From contig CAYWFG010000010.1 of assembly GCA_964458185.1 (NCBI GenBank), positions 1-64,000 of the forward strand: a DNA stretch of 64,000 bases, given 5' to 3'. The notes below the pieces were generated by a model that saw only the letters and a list, made by a program, of their open reading frames with translations, made no database searches and was not told the origin of the DNA. Numbering within the stretch: position 1 is the first letter of the stretch; each line of letters opens with the position of its first letter. The translations under genes were made by a program, and so were the position numbers. Positions 43,121 through 52,489 of this stretch are shown here, one piece after another. The stretch is from AB-137-C09 sp964458185. Its GTDB lineage: Bacteria > Pseudomonadota > Zetaproteobacteria > Mariprofundales > Mariprofundaceae.

Positions 43121-45934
43121 ATGACAAAAAAACCATTATCAGCGGTTGACCCCGATGGTTATACTATGACAGAACAAGAAGCGAACCAAGATACCCATTA
43201 CAGCGTTATTCGCCGCAATGGTCAGCTTACTGATTTTGACCGTAGCAAGATACATGTGGCAATCGGCAAAGCTTTTTTTGCCGTTGAAGATGAACAAGCA
43301 GGTGAGTCTTCACGCATTCACGATTCGGTTCAAGGTGTAACTGAACGGGTAATAGCGGCATTGTTTCGTCGCTTGCCTGAAGGTGGCAGTGTGCATATTG
43401 AAGATATCCAAGATCAAGTAGAATTGGCATTAATGCGGGGAAGCTTTCAGCAAGTTGCCCGTGCTTATGTATTGTACCGTGAACAACATAAGCATATTCG
43501 TGAACAAGAAGATGCTAACCCATCAATCAAAGATGTGTTGCATGTCATATTGGATAATGGCGATCGTCAGCCCCTAGATATGGCACGGTTGCGCCGATTG
43601 TGCGTTGAGGCATGCGAAGGTCTGGATGATGTTGACCCTGATGTTATTTTAGAGGCTACCCAGCGGCATTTGTTTGATGGCGTAAAAGAATCAGAAGTTG
43701 CTAAAGTATTGTTGATGTCGGCACGCACTTTGATTGAGCAAGAGCCTAATTATTCTCGTGTCAGTGCGCGTTTATTGCTTGATGATATGCGCCGCGAAGC
43801 CTTGGGCTTTCTCGCGGTTGATGCAAAGGTGCAAACGCAAGCGGATATGGCAGCCGTGTACGGTGAATATTTTCATGCTTACTTGAAAAAAGCAATCGGA
43901 TTAGAGTTATTGGATCCACGTTTGGCACAATACGATATTAAGCGTTTAATCAATGCGTTGTTACCTGAGCGTGACTTACAATTTGCCTACCTTGGTTTGC
44001 AAACTTTGTATGATCGTTATTTTATTCATCATGAAGATGGCACGCGCTTTGAATTACCGCAAATGTTCTTTATGCGTGTGGCAATGGGACTGGCAATAAA
44101 TGAAGTTGAACGTGAAGAGCGAACGATTGAATTTTATCGTTTGTTGTCGAGCTTTGATTTTATGAGTTCAACCCCCACCTTATTCAACGCTGGTACTTTG
44201 CGACCGCAGTTATCTTCTTGTTACTTAACCACGGTTTCTGATGATTTAGAAGGTATTTATGATGCCATTAAAGACAATGCCTTGCTGTCCAAGTTTGCTG
44301 GCGGCTTGGGCAACGATTGGAGCAATGTCCGTGGTATGGGTGCGCACATCCGTGGCACGAATGGTAAATCTCAAGGTGTTGTCCCTTTTTTGAAGGTTGC
44401 CAACGATACCGCTGTAGCAGTCAATCAGGGCGGTAAACGCAAAGGTGCTGTCTGTGCCTATTTAGAAACATGGCATATTGATATTGAAGATTTTTTAGAA
44501 CTACGTAAAAACACAGGCGACGAACGGCGACGCACCCACGATATGAATTCTGCTAACTGGATTCCTGATTTATTTATGCGCCGTGTTGCCGAAGAAGGCG
44601 ATTGGATGCTGTTTTCTCCTGATGATGTCCCCGATTTACACGATCTTTATGGCGCAGCATTTGATGCGGCATACCACAGCTATGAAATAGCCGCGAATGA
44701 AGGGCGTATTGCCCTATCAAAAACAGTCAAAGCCATTGATCTATGGCGAAAAATGTTGGGCATGTTGTTTGAAACAGGTCATCCTTGGATGACCTTTAAA
44801 GACCCTTGCAATATGCGTTACACCAATCAACACGTAGGGCAGGTGCATAGCTCTAATTTATGTACTGAAATCACCTTGCATACCAACGATCATGAAATCG
44901 CAGTGTGTAATTTAGGTTCGGTGAATTTACCACAGCATGTTACCGCTGATGGTTTGGATGTTGCTCACTTGCAAGCCACCATCACAACAGCCATGCGCAT
45001 GTTGGATAATGTGATTGATTACAATTATTATGCCGTTTCCCAAGCGCGCAATGCAAATTTTCGTCATCGCCCTGTGGGTTTGGGTATCATGGGCTTTCAA
45101 GATAGTCTGTATAAAATGAAGCTACCCTACGCTTCTAAAGAGGCAGTAGAATTTGCTGATCGTTCGATGGAACAGGTCGCCTATTTTAGTATTGCTGCCT
45201 CATGCGATTTGGCACAAGAACGCGGGCGTTACCCCAGTTTTGAAGGCTCATTGTGGAGCCAAGGTGTACTGCCTTATGATTCGTTGCAAGCCATGGGCGA
45301 ATACCGTGGTGATTATTTGCAGGTCGATGATTCCATCACATTGGATTGGGATGCACTGCGTGAGCGCATAAAAACTGTCGGTATGCGCAATTCCAACACC
45401 ATGGCGATTGCACCGACGGCAACGATTTCTAATATTTGTGGGGTCAGTCAATCCATTGAACCTGCGTATCAAAATATTTATGTAAAATCGAATTTATCAG
45501 GTGAGTTCATGGTGGTGAATGATTACTTGGTGCGTGATTTAAAAGCCCTTGGTTTATGGGATCGCGTGATGGCAAATGATTTGAAGTATTATGACGGTTC
45601 AACCCGTGCCATTGAACGCATTCCCGAAGCTTTAAAAACTTTGTATGCCACGGCTTTTGAAATAGACAGTCGTTGGTTGATTGAGGCTGCCTCTCGTCGC
45701 CAAAAATGGATTGACCAAGCACAAAGCCTTAATTTGTATTTGGCTGAACCTTCAGGAAAAACGATGGATAATTTGTACAAATTGGCATGGGTGCGTGGTT
45801 TAAAAACCACTTACTACTTGCGTTCTATGGGCGCAACCCAAATGGAAAAAACACATGCCGCAAGCACGCCTGAACCACAAGCAGAAGGCAGTGTTTGTTC
45901 GATTCTTGACCCTGATTGCGAGGCTTGCCAATAA
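43121..45934 (+). CDS. nrdA: Ribonucleoside-diphosphate reductase class I alpha subunit
   Basis: A 937-residue class I large subunit that reduces ribonucleotides for DNA synthesis. An N-terminal ATP-cone (about residues 27-120) provides allosteric activity control and begins YSVIRRNGQLTDFDRSKI. The catalytic part has the redox Cys in RPQLSSCYLTT, the thiyl-radical motif SNLCTEITL, and VCNLGSVNL with the second redox Cys. The tail carries CSILDPDCEACQ, a C-terminal dithiol that exchanges with thioredoxin. It overlaps nrdB by one base (TAATG). This gene begins the run into the hox and pyr genes. Confidence 0.96.
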   Translation: MTKKPLSAVDPDGYTMTEQEANQDTHYSVIRRNGQLTDFDRSKIHVAIGKAFFAVEDEQAGESSRIHDSVQGVTERVIAALFRRLPEGGSVHIEDIQDQVELALMRGSFQQVARAYVLYREQHKHIREQEDANPSIKDVLHVILDNGDRQPLDMARLRRLCVEACEGLDDVDPDVILEATQRHLFDGVKESEVAKVLLMSARTLIEQEPNYSRVSARLLLDDMRREALGFLAVDAKVQTQADMAAVYGEYFHAYLKKAIGLELLDPRLAQYDIKRLINALLPERDLQFAYLGLQTLYDRYFIHHEDGTRFELPQMFFMRVAMGLAINEVEREERTIEFYRLLSSFDFMSSTPTLFNAGTLRPQLSSCYLTTVSDDLEGIYDAIKDNALLSKFAGGLGNDWSNVRGMGAHIRGTNGKSQGVVPFLKVANDTAVAVNQGGKRKGAVCAYLETWHIDIEDFLELRKNTGDERRRTHDMNSANWIPDLFMRRVAEEGDWMLFSPDDVPDLHDLYGAAFDAAYHSYEIAANEGRIALSKTVKAIDLWRKMLGMLFETGHPWMTFKDPCNMRYTNQHVGQVHSSNLCTEITLHTNDHEIAVCNLGSVNLPQHVTADGLDVAHLQATITTAMRMLDNVIDYNYYAVSQARNANFRHRPVGLGIMGFQDSLYKMKLPYASKEAVEFADRSMEQVAYFSIAASCDLAQERGRYPSFEGSLWSQGVLPYDSLQAMGEYRGDYLQVDDSITLDWDALRERIKTVGMRNSNTMAIAPTATISNICGVSQSIEPAYQNIYVKSNLSGEFMVVNDYLVRDLKALGLWDRVMANDLKYYDGSTRAIERIPEALKTLYATAFEIDSRWLIEAASRRQKWIDQAQSLNLYLAEPSGKTMDNLYKLAWVRGLKTTYYLRSMGATQMEKTHAASTPEPQAEGSVCSILDPDCEACQ

Positions 45935-47040
45935 TGCTCAACTGGGATGATCCACTGGCATCGGTACACCATAAAGATACCGCTGTTAAAAACACAGTGG
46001 TTGCAACAGATGCTTCTAAAACGACTCAATCAGCGAGCATGGAAGCCGTTGACGTATCGCAAAAACGGGTGATTAATGGGCAAACGGATATCAATCAGCT
46101 TGCCCCCTTTAAATACCCGTGGGCGTGGGAATACTTTCTTAATGCCAATAAAAATCATTGGACACCGCTGGACATCAATATGGCACAAGATGTTCATGAT
46201 TATCACCATAAGCTAACGCTAGAAGAACGGCATGTGTATGAAAATGTACTGGCATATTTAACCACTTCTGATATTTTAGCAATGCGCAATATTGGTTTGG
46301 CAGTGATGGAAAAGATGAGCGCACCCGAACTCCAAATGTATCAGGCGCGGCAAGTGTATGAAGAAGCCTTGCATACTTGGACGTACCAGCATTGCATCGA
46401 AACCATTGGCTTAGACCAAGCAGAAATTTACAACCGTTACCGTGTCGTCCCTGCCATTAATGAAAAAATTCGTATTGCTAATCGTCGTTTAGCGTCAGTG
46501 TTGCAAGCTGGCACTGATTTGCGTGACCCTGAAGTGAAACAAGACTTTGTGATGGCTTATACGTTTTTTGCTGCTATTTTTGAAGGCTGTTGGTTTTACA
46601 ATGGTTTTAGCCCTATTTTTGCCTTGCAACGCCGTGGCTTGATGAAAGGAACTGCCGAGCAATTGCAATACATCATGCGCGATGAGGTGCTGCATGCATC
46701 TTTTGGCATCCGTGTGGTGCGTCAAATTTTGCAAGAAGAAAACATGACGTTAGACCCACAGGCGATGCGCGATATGTGGGATGAAGCCGAAGCTGCAGAG
46801 TCTGGTTATGCCCAGTATTTGTTAGATTCCCCAATTCTGGGTTATTCCGCTGAAGATCATATTGCCCAATTTCGTTTCATTGCCAACCGCCGCTGTAAAC
46901 AATTGGGGCAACCACCAGCCTTTGAAGGGGCAAAAGCTGCGCTACCGTGGCTGGATGAACAAGCCAACGTGCGCAAAGAAAAAAACTTTTTTGAAACACG
47001 AGTGACTGAATACCAGAGTGGTGGGGGATTGAAGTGGTAA
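45934..47040 (+). CDS. nrdB: Ribonucleoside-diphosphate reductase class I beta subunit
   Basis: A 368-residue radical-bearing small subunit. I choose ATG 45934, which overlaps the nrdA stop; an upstream in-frame start at 45916 lies inside nrdA. The diiron ligands and Tyr appear in order: Asp in TTSDILAMRN; Glu and His in EEALHTWTY, with the radical Tyr four residues after His; then Glu in FAAIFEGCWFY; and Glu and His in RDEVLHASFG. With Tyr present this is the classic tyrosyl type rather than the Mn/Fe Phe type. Its last codons overlap the hoxF start (GTGGTAA). Confidence 0.95.
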   Translation: MLNWDDPLASVHHKDTAVKNTVVATDASKTTQSASMEAVDVSQKRVINGQTDINQLAPFKYPWAWEYFLNANKNHWTPLDINMAQDVHDYHHKLTLEERHVYENVLAYLTTSDILAMRNIGLAVMEKMSAPELQMYQARQVYEEALHTWTYQHCIETIGLDQAEIYNRYRVVPAINEKIRIANRRLASVLQAGTDLRDPEVKQDFVMAYTFFAAIFEGCWFYNGFSPIFALQRRGLMKGTAEQLQYIMRDEVLHASFGIRVVRQILQEENMTLDPQAMRDMWDEAEAAESGYAQYLLDSPILGYSAEDHIAQFRFIANRRCKQLGQPPAFEGAKAALPWLDEQANVRKEKNFFETRVTEYQSGGGLKW

Positions 47041-48767
47041 AAAACAGGGTGGTATCTGATCATCTCTTGCATGTGTTGCATGCAGAGCAGCGAGCCTCCC
47101 ATTGCATATCTGATCAGGCGATCATTTTTATTGCAAAAAAATGTGTGCTTCCTCGGGCGCAAGTTGAGGCAGTGACGGAATTTTACAGTTTCTTTTCACG
47201 TCAACCGCGTGGGCGTTTTGATGTGTTTTTTAGCAATTGTACGAGTTGTGGCGATGCTGCCTTGATGCAACAACTGTGTGACCGCCTAAATATTCAAGCA
47301 GGTGAGACTCGCAATGATGGCGTAGTGTCTGTTACTGAAACCTCTTGCATTGGCATGTGTGACCATGGTGTTTCTGTGTTGATCAATGATCAGCCGATTC
47401 ATTCATTGGATCAGGCGCGGATTGAAGCAATGGCTCTGCTTATTGATGCAGAGACACCGTTGAATCAATGGCCGTCGTCTTGGCGTAGCGTTCATAGCCA
47501 TGTTTGTCGCAGCGACTTATTGCTGGCTACGCCGTTGCCGACAGGTGCAGCTTTAAAAACTATGGTTGCAGAATCGGCAGATGAAACACTGGAGAAAATC
47601 CGTTATGCTGATCTTCGAGGGCGAGGCGGCGCGGGTTTTACCACGGTTAAAAAATGGCGTTTTTGCCGCGAGGCAAACGATGATACCCATTATGTAATTT
47701 GCAATGCCGATGAAGGCGAACCGGGTACTTTTAAAGACCGTTTATTGTTAAGCGATCATGCCGATGCGGTGTTTGAAGGGATGACGATTTGCGCCCGTAT
47801 GATTGATGCAGCAGAAGGTTTTTTGTATTTGCGTGGGGAATACCGCTATTTACTGCCATCGTTAGAGGCCTGCCTTGCCAAACGGCGACGTGATGGCTTG
47901 CTGGGTACTGCGATTCTTGGTGTTCAAGGCTTTGATTTTGAGATACATATTGTTGTTGGCGCGGGGGCTTATATCTGTGGTGAAGAATCAGCCTTGATTG
48001 AATCACTGGAAGAAAAATGTGGCATTCCGCGTATTCGTCCGCCATTCCCTGTTACCAGCGGCTACTTGGGCAAACCCACAGTGGTGAATAATGTCGAAAC
48101 CTTGGTTGCAGCAGCAGCCATTGTGTTGCATGGCGAGCGTTGGTTTCGTGGTGTTGGCACATGGCAATCAAGAGGAACAAAAGTGCTTTCTGTTTCGGGG
48201 GATTGTGCCAGGTCTGGGATTTATGAATACCCTTTTGGCGTGACCATTGCGGATATATTGCATGATTGTGGTGCAAGCCATACTCAAGCGGTACAGATTG
48301 GTGGTCCTGCGGGGGCATTGCTTGATGCTTCTCACTTTAACCACCATATTGCCTTTGAAGATATTCCGACAGGCGGATCATTGATGATTTATGATGATTC
48401 CCGTGATTTGTTACATATTATCCGAAATTTCAGTCATTTCTTTGCGCACGAAAGCTGTGGCTTTTGCACGCCCTGCCGTGTGGGAACGACCTTGTTGAAA
48501 AAAGGTATGGATAAATTGTGCAGCGGTCACAGCACAGTGCATGATATGGATGAACTTCAATCTATTGCATCGTTGGTAGCAAAGCGTTCCCATTGTGGTT
48601 TGGGCATGACTGCACCTAACCCCATAATAGATGGCTTGAAAAACTTTCCACAGCTTTTTAAGCAAAAGCTATCAGATAAAACAATGGAACCTGCCTTTGA
48701 TCTTGATGCTTCATTACAAGAGGCAAGAGCATTAACACAACGTGATGACGCAGAGGCACATTTATGA
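47034..48767 (+). CDS. hoxF: NAD-reducing hydrogenase diaphorase subunit HoxF, with NuoE-like N-terminal domain
   Basis: A 577-residue flavoprotein starting at GTG 47034, which overlaps the nrdB stop; GGGGGA lies just before. The N-terminal NuoE-like part (about 1-125) holds a [2Fe-2S] site with CTSCG and CIGMC. The NuoF-like part binds FMN and NAD(H), with LRGRGGAGFTTVKKW, CNADEGEPGTFKDR and GAGAYICGEESALIESLEEKCG. It ends with a [4Fe-4S] cluster (ESCGFCTPCRVGT and HCGLG). With HoxU it forms the diaphorase module that exchanges electrons with NAD. No separate hoxE is present because its domain is fused here, as in Ralstonia-type enzymes. Confidence 0.94.
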   Translation: MVKNRVVSDHLLHVLHAEQRASHCISDQAIIFIAKKCVLPRAQVEAVTEFYSFFSRQPRGRFDVFFSNCTSCGDAALMQQLCDRLNIQAGETRNDGVVSVTETSCIGMCDHGVSVLINDQPIHSLDQARIEAMALLIDAETPLNQWPSSWRSVHSHVCRSDLLLATPLPTGAALKTMVAESADETLEKIRYADLRGRGGAGFTTVKKWRFCREANDDTHYVICNADEGEPGTFKDRLLLSDHADAVFEGMTICARMIDAAEGFLYLRGEYRYLLPSLEACLAKRRRDGLLGTAILGVQGFDFEIHIVVGAGAYICGEESALIESLEEKCGIPRIRPPFPVTSGYLGKPTVVNNVETLVAAAAIVLHGERWFRGVGTWQSRGTKVLSVSGDCARSGIYEYPFGVTIADILHDCGASHTQAVQIGGPAGALLDASHFNHHIAFEDIPTGGSLMIYDDSRDLLHIIRNFSHFFAHESCGFCTPCRVGTTLLKKGMDKLCSGHSTVHDMDELQSIASLVAKRSHCGLGMTAPNPIIDGLKNFPQLFKQKLSDKTMEPAFDLDASLQEARALTQRDDAEAHL

Positions 48768-49507
48768 CCTCGGTAGAGCAAAGCATTACCATTGATGGTG
48801 TAATCATCCCTTTTGCCGCAGGGCAAAGCATTATGGATGCAGCCCTTGCCGCTGATATTTATATTCCCCATCTGTGCCATAAACCGGGTTTAAGCCCACA
48901 TGGAAGTTGCAAGCTGTGTACGGTTGATGTCGATGGGCGAGCAGCTTCCGCTTGCACCATGCCAGCAGCAGATGGGCAGCACGTTGATAATAATACGCCA
49001 GCACTTCATGCCGTGCGTACATCCATCACCCAAATGCTTTTTATAGAAGGCAACCACCTTTGCCCTTCATGCGAAAAAAGCGGTGACTGTATCTTGCAGG
49101 GCATTGCTTATCACCTTGGTATGCTTGATGGTCATTACCCGCAATTTTACCCGCGCCGCGAAGTTGATGCCAGCCATGAGGATTTATTGATTGACCGTGA
49201 TCGCTGTATCTTGTGTGAATTGTGTGTCAGGGCTAGCCAAAGCGTGGATGCTAAAGATGTATTTGCAATCAGCGGACGTGGCGTTAATCGTCATCTTATT
49301 GTGAACTCCCCCACAGGAAAACTGGTGGATTCAGACATTGATAAAGATGATTTGGCAGCCCAGATTTGCCCTGTTGGTGCGATTTTATTCAAAGATAAAG
49401 GCTATGAAGTCCCGATTGGTTGTCGCACCTTTGATTTGCATACCGTTGCAGAGACGGATCTTGATGCTACGATTGTATTAACCAAGGGAAGGCATCACGA
49501 TGGGTAA
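48764..49507 (+). CDS. hoxU: NAD-reducing hydrogenase iron-sulfur subunit HoxU
   Basis: A 247-residue electron-transfer subunit like the N-terminal part of NuoG. It holds a [2Fe-2S] ferredoxin-type domain (about 5-80, HLCHKPGLSPHGSCKLCTV and a later Cys in SACTMP), a His-Cys cluster region (GNHLCPSCEKSGDC) and a [4Fe-4S] ferredoxin-like part (RDRCILCELCVRAS, later CPVG). It links the flavin of HoxF to the hydrogenase module. It overlaps hoxF by 4 nt (ATGA) and hoxY by 8 nt. Confidence 0.94.
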   Translation: MTSVEQSITIDGVIIPFAAGQSIMDAALAADIYIPHLCHKPGLSPHGSCKLCTVDVDGRAASACTMPAADGQHVDNNTPALHAVRTSITQMLFIEGNHLCPSCEKSGDCILQGIAYHLGMLDGHYPQFYPRREVDASHEDLLIDRDRCILCELCVRASQSVDAKDVFAISGRGVNRHLIVNSPTGKLVDSDIDKDDLAAQICPVGAILFKDKGYEVPIGCRTFDLHTVAETDLDATIVLTKGRHHDG

Positions 49508-50036
49508 AGTACGTGTAGGCACCACCTCGTTAGGTGGCTGTTTTGGTTGTCATATGTCTTTTCTTGATATGGATGAGCGCATTGTTGAACTGATTCAGCA
49601 TATTGAGTTTACTCGTTCACCGTTGACCGATATCAAGCATTGTGAACCCTGTGATATTGGGCTGATTGAAGGTGCGTTATGCAATGCTGATAATATTCAT
49701 GTGTTGCGTGAGTTTCGTGAAAATTGCAAGATCATTATTGCGGTTGGCGCGTGTGCGATCAATGGTGGTATCCCCGCGATGCGCAACCATTTCAGCTTGG
49801 AGGCATGTTTAAAAGAAGCCTTTTTGGATGAAATAGGCGTGGATAACCCTCAAATCCCTAACGATAAAGAATTACCCTTATTGTTATCAAAAGTTCACCC
49901 CATTCATGAAGTGGTGAAGGTTGATTATTATCTTCCAGGATGCCCGCCGTGTGCCGATGCCTTTGTGAAAGTGCTAACTGACCTTATTGCTGGTAAAGAG
50001 CCTTCTTTGCCAAAAGAGATGCTTCATTATGATTAA
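49500..50036 (+). CDS. hoxY: NAD-reducing [NiFe]-hydrogenase small subunit HoxY
   Basis: A 178-residue small subunit carrying the proximal [4Fe-4S] cluster. Cys ligands are visible in GCFGCHMSFLDMDE, in VGACAINGGIPAMR and in LPGCPPCAD. It is short and lacks a twin-arginine signal and the medial/distal cluster domain, as expected for cytoplasmic group 3d enzymes. It overlaps hoxH by 8 nt. Confidence 0.94.
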   Translation: MGKVRVGTTSLGGCFGCHMSFLDMDERIVELIQHIEFTRSPLTDIKHCEPCDIGLIEGALCNADNIHVLREFRENCKIIIAVGACAINGGIPAMRNHFSLEACLKEAFLDEIGVDNPQIPNDKELPLLLSKVHPIHEVVKVDYYLPGCPPCADAFVKVLTDLIAGKEPSLPKEMLHYD

Positions 50037-51513
50037 ACCCATCAGCCCTAACAAAGCAACATTGCGGCGTATTGCCGTTGATCCTGTCAGCCGCGTGGAA
50101 GGTCACGGTAAAATAACCCTGTTGCTGAATGATGATAATCATGTGCATGAGGCTCGTTTTCACATCGTTGAGTTTCGTGGTTTTGAAAAATTTATTCAAG
50201 GGCGACCGTACTGGGAAGTGCCTTATTTTGTGCAGCGACTTTGCGGCATTTGCCCTGTGTCCCATCACTTGGCAGCAGCAAAAGCCGTGGATCAACTTGT
50301 CGGCGTGGATTGTTTGACACCCACATCAACCAAATTACGACGTTTGCTTCATTTTGGTCAGACCATGCAATCACATGCTTTGCACTTTTTTCATCTTTCC
50401 TCCCCTGATTTATTGTTTGGTTTTGGTTCAGACATGAAGCGTCGCAATATTGTGGGGGTGATTGAAGATTACCCCGACTTGGCACTCAAAGGGGTGAAGC
50501 TGCGAAAATACGGACAACAAGTGATCGAAGCTATTTCAGGCAAGCGAATTCATGGTGCGGCGACCTTGGCAGGCGGCATGAATAAAGCACTCGGCATTGA
50601 AGTGCGAGATCGCTTATTGCTTGATATTGAAGACATTGTGCAATGGGCGCAAGATGCTGTGGATTTGAATGAAAAAATTCATACTGAACACCCAGATAAT
50701 CATGGTTTTGGTCGCTTAATCACCAATTACCTTAGCATGGTTGGCAGTAAGGGTGAGTTAGAGTTGTACCATGGTGGACTGCGTGCTAGCAAACCTGATG
50801 GCGCGGTTATTTTTGATCAGCTTGATTACCGTGGTTACCGCAGCATTATTCGTGAAGAAGTTCGTTCTTGGACGTACATGAAATTCCCATACCTTACGGC
50901 CTTGGGGGCAGAGCATGGCTGGTACCGTGTAGGGCCGCTCGCACGTATCAATAGTTGTGACTTTATTACCACGCCACTGGCAGAAGCTGCGCGTCAACGC
51001 TTTGTTGCCTTTGGTCAGGGTGGTTATGTCCACGATACCCTTGCCTACCATTGGGCGCGCATGATCGAAGTATTGCACAGTGCAGAATCTATCCGTGATT
51101 TGTTGTGTGATGGAGAAATTCTTGGCACAGATTTGATGATGCAAGGCAAAAAGCGTGAAGAAGGCATAGGCGTGATTGAAGCACCGCGTGGCACATTGTT
51201 TCATCATTACACCATCAATGAAGATGGCACCATTAAAAAGGCAAACTTGATTGTTTCTACCACCAGCAACAATCAAGCGATGAATCAGTCGGTGCGTTCG
51301 GTTGCCAATGAATACCTTGATGGCAAAGAAATCACTGAAGGTTTATTGAATCACCTTGAGGTTGCTATTCGTGCTTATGATCCGTGTTTATCATGCGCCA
51401 CCCATGCCTTAGGGAAAATGCCTTTAGAAGTAGAGTTACTGAACGCTGATGGGGTGTTGATTGACCGTGTTGAAAAAGCATCCCATGGCACAATAACCCG
51501 AACACTTGAATGA
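50029..51513 (+). CDS. hoxH: NAD-reducing [NiFe]-hydrogenase large subunit HoxH
   Basis: A 494-residue catalytic subunit. I choose ATG 50029 (MIKPISPNKATLRR), overlapping hoxY by 8 nt; a longer frame from 49987 lies within hoxY. The L1 motif RLCGICPVSHH provides Cys72 and Cys75. The L2 motif DPCLSCATH provides Cys453 and Cys456, with His459. A C-terminal tail of about 35 residues follows His459 and should be cut by HoxW after Ni insertion. The sequence RIAVDPVSRVEGHGKI at the start is typical of the family. It oxidises H2 and, via HoxFU, reduces NAD reversibly. Accessory hyp genes are not in view. Confidence 0.95.
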   Translation: MIKPISPNKATLRRIAVDPVSRVEGHGKITLLLNDDNHVHEARFHIVEFRGFEKFIQGRPYWEVPYFVQRLCGICPVSHHLAAAKAVDQLVGVDCLTPTSTKLRRLLHFGQTMQSHALHFFHLSSPDLLFGFGSDMKRRNIVGVIEDYPDLALKGVKLRKYGQQVIEAISGKRIHGAATLAGGMNKALGIEVRDRLLLDIEDIVQWAQDAVDLNEKIHTEHPDNHGFGRLITNYLSMVGSKGELELYHGGLRASKPDGAVIFDQLDYRGYRSIIREEVRSWTYMKFPYLTALGAEHGWYRVGPLARINSCDFITTPLAEAARQRFVAFGQGGYVHDTLAYHWARMIEVLHSAESIRDLLCDGEILGTDLMMQGKKREEGIGVIEAPRGTLFHHYTINEDGTIKKANLIVSTTSNNQAMNQSVRSVANEYLDGKEITEGLLNHLEVAIRAYDPCLSCATHALGKMPLEVELLNADGVLIDRVEKASHGTITRTLE

Positions 51514-51971
51514 ATACTGAACCTGTATTGCTTTTTGGTTATGGCAACCCAAGTCGCGGTGACGATGCCTTGGCACTCGCATTGATTGATGCGATGGTGC
51601 AAAAATCTTACCCTCATGTGCAATGTTTGCAGGATATGCAATTGCAAATAGAACATATTACGGACTTAACAGATCGCATGCGTATTCTGTTTGTTGATGC
51701 GGATGTGTCTTGTGATGCGCCTTATAGACTGGAACGATTACAGCCACAAAAAGATGACAGCTATACCAGCCATGCTATGAGTCCGCAGGCATTATTGCAT
51801 GCTTACCATCATGTCTATGGTGTTGCACCGCCTGCCTCTTATCTGTTGCGCATTCGTGGCGAGCGTTTTGTTTTGGGTGAGCTATTATCCGACCATTCAC
51901 GCATTAATTTAAAAGCAGCAATCAAACGGGCGCAGCAGTTTTGTCTAGATGGTGAAAAGGATGCAATATGA
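51510..51971 (+). CDS. hoxW: Hydrogenase maturation endopeptidase HoxW
   Basis: A 153-residue protease of the HycI/HoxW (M52) family that trims the C terminus of the large subunit after nickel insertion. The N-terminal LLFGYGNPSRGDDALA is the family signature, with a metal-binding Asp, and a further Asp lies in ILFVDADVS. A central His (SHAMSPQALLHAYHHVYG) matches the expected Ni-binding region. It overlaps hoxH and pyrR by 4 nt each. It is probably specific to HoxH in this operon. Confidence 0.92.
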   Translation: MNTEPVLLFGYGNPSRGDDALALALIDAMVQKSYPHVQCLQDMQLQIEHITDLTDRMRILFVDADVSCDAPYRLERLQPQKDDSYTSHAMSPQALLHAYHHVYGVAPPASYLLRIRGERFVLGELLSDHSRINLKAAIKRAQQFCLDGEKDAI

Positions 51972-52489
51972 ACGATATTATTTTTGACCATCAACAAATT
52001 AAACGAACCTTAAAGCGAATGGCAACCGTGATGATGGATGATACTGTGTGCTTGGTGGGTATTCAGCGCGGCGGTTCACAAGTTGCCAGTGCTTTGCAAA
52101 AACGGCTGAAAAAAGAGGGCTGCACTGTGCTGCGCGGTGATTTGGACATCAGCTTTTACCGTGATGATATTGATAGCGCACCCTTGCATCCTGTGGTGCA
52201 TGGCAGTGATTTATCGTTTGATATTAATAACCGTCACATCTGGTTGATTGATGATGTTATCTTTAGCGGACGAACGATTCGTGCCGCTTTGGGTGAGTTA
52301 TTTGACTATGGTCGCCCTGCTTCGGTATCGTTGGCAGTGTTGGTTGATCGTGGTGGTCGCAAGTTGCCCGTGCAGCCTGATGTTGTCGGGCTGCATTTTA
52401 CGGCCACCGAAGATTCAGTGATTGATTTAACGGTGAGTAAAAATGAGGCAGGCAAAACAGTCTGGTCAATCGCTAGGCGCAAGCCATGA
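51968..52489 (+). CDS. pyrR: PyrR: pyrimidine regulator / uracil phosphoribosyltransferase
   Basis: A 173-residue type I phosphoribosyltransferase-fold protein. The PRPP loop IWLIDDVIFSGRTIRAALGEL, the segment CLVGIQRGGSQVASAL and DISFYRDDID are PyrR marks. In Gram-positives it binds pyr mRNA for attenuation; in several proteobacteria it mainly acts as an enzyme or by other means. Here it overlaps both hoxW and pyrB by 4 nt, leaving no space for a leader attenuator between them. Its mode of action is therefore open. Confidence 0.92.
   Translation: MNDIIFDHQQIKRTLKRMATVMMDDTVCLVGIQRGGSQVASALQKRLKKEGCTVLRGDLDISFYRDDIDSAPLHPVVHGSDLSFDINNRHIWLIDDVIFSGRTIRAALGELFDYGRPASVSLAVLVDRGGRKLPVQPDVVGLHFTATEDSVIDLTVSKNEAGKTVWSIARRKP

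Noticed and set aside
50758..51276. 172-codon open frame antisense to hoxH
   Set aside because: A shadow of hoxH with no ribosome site or domain.
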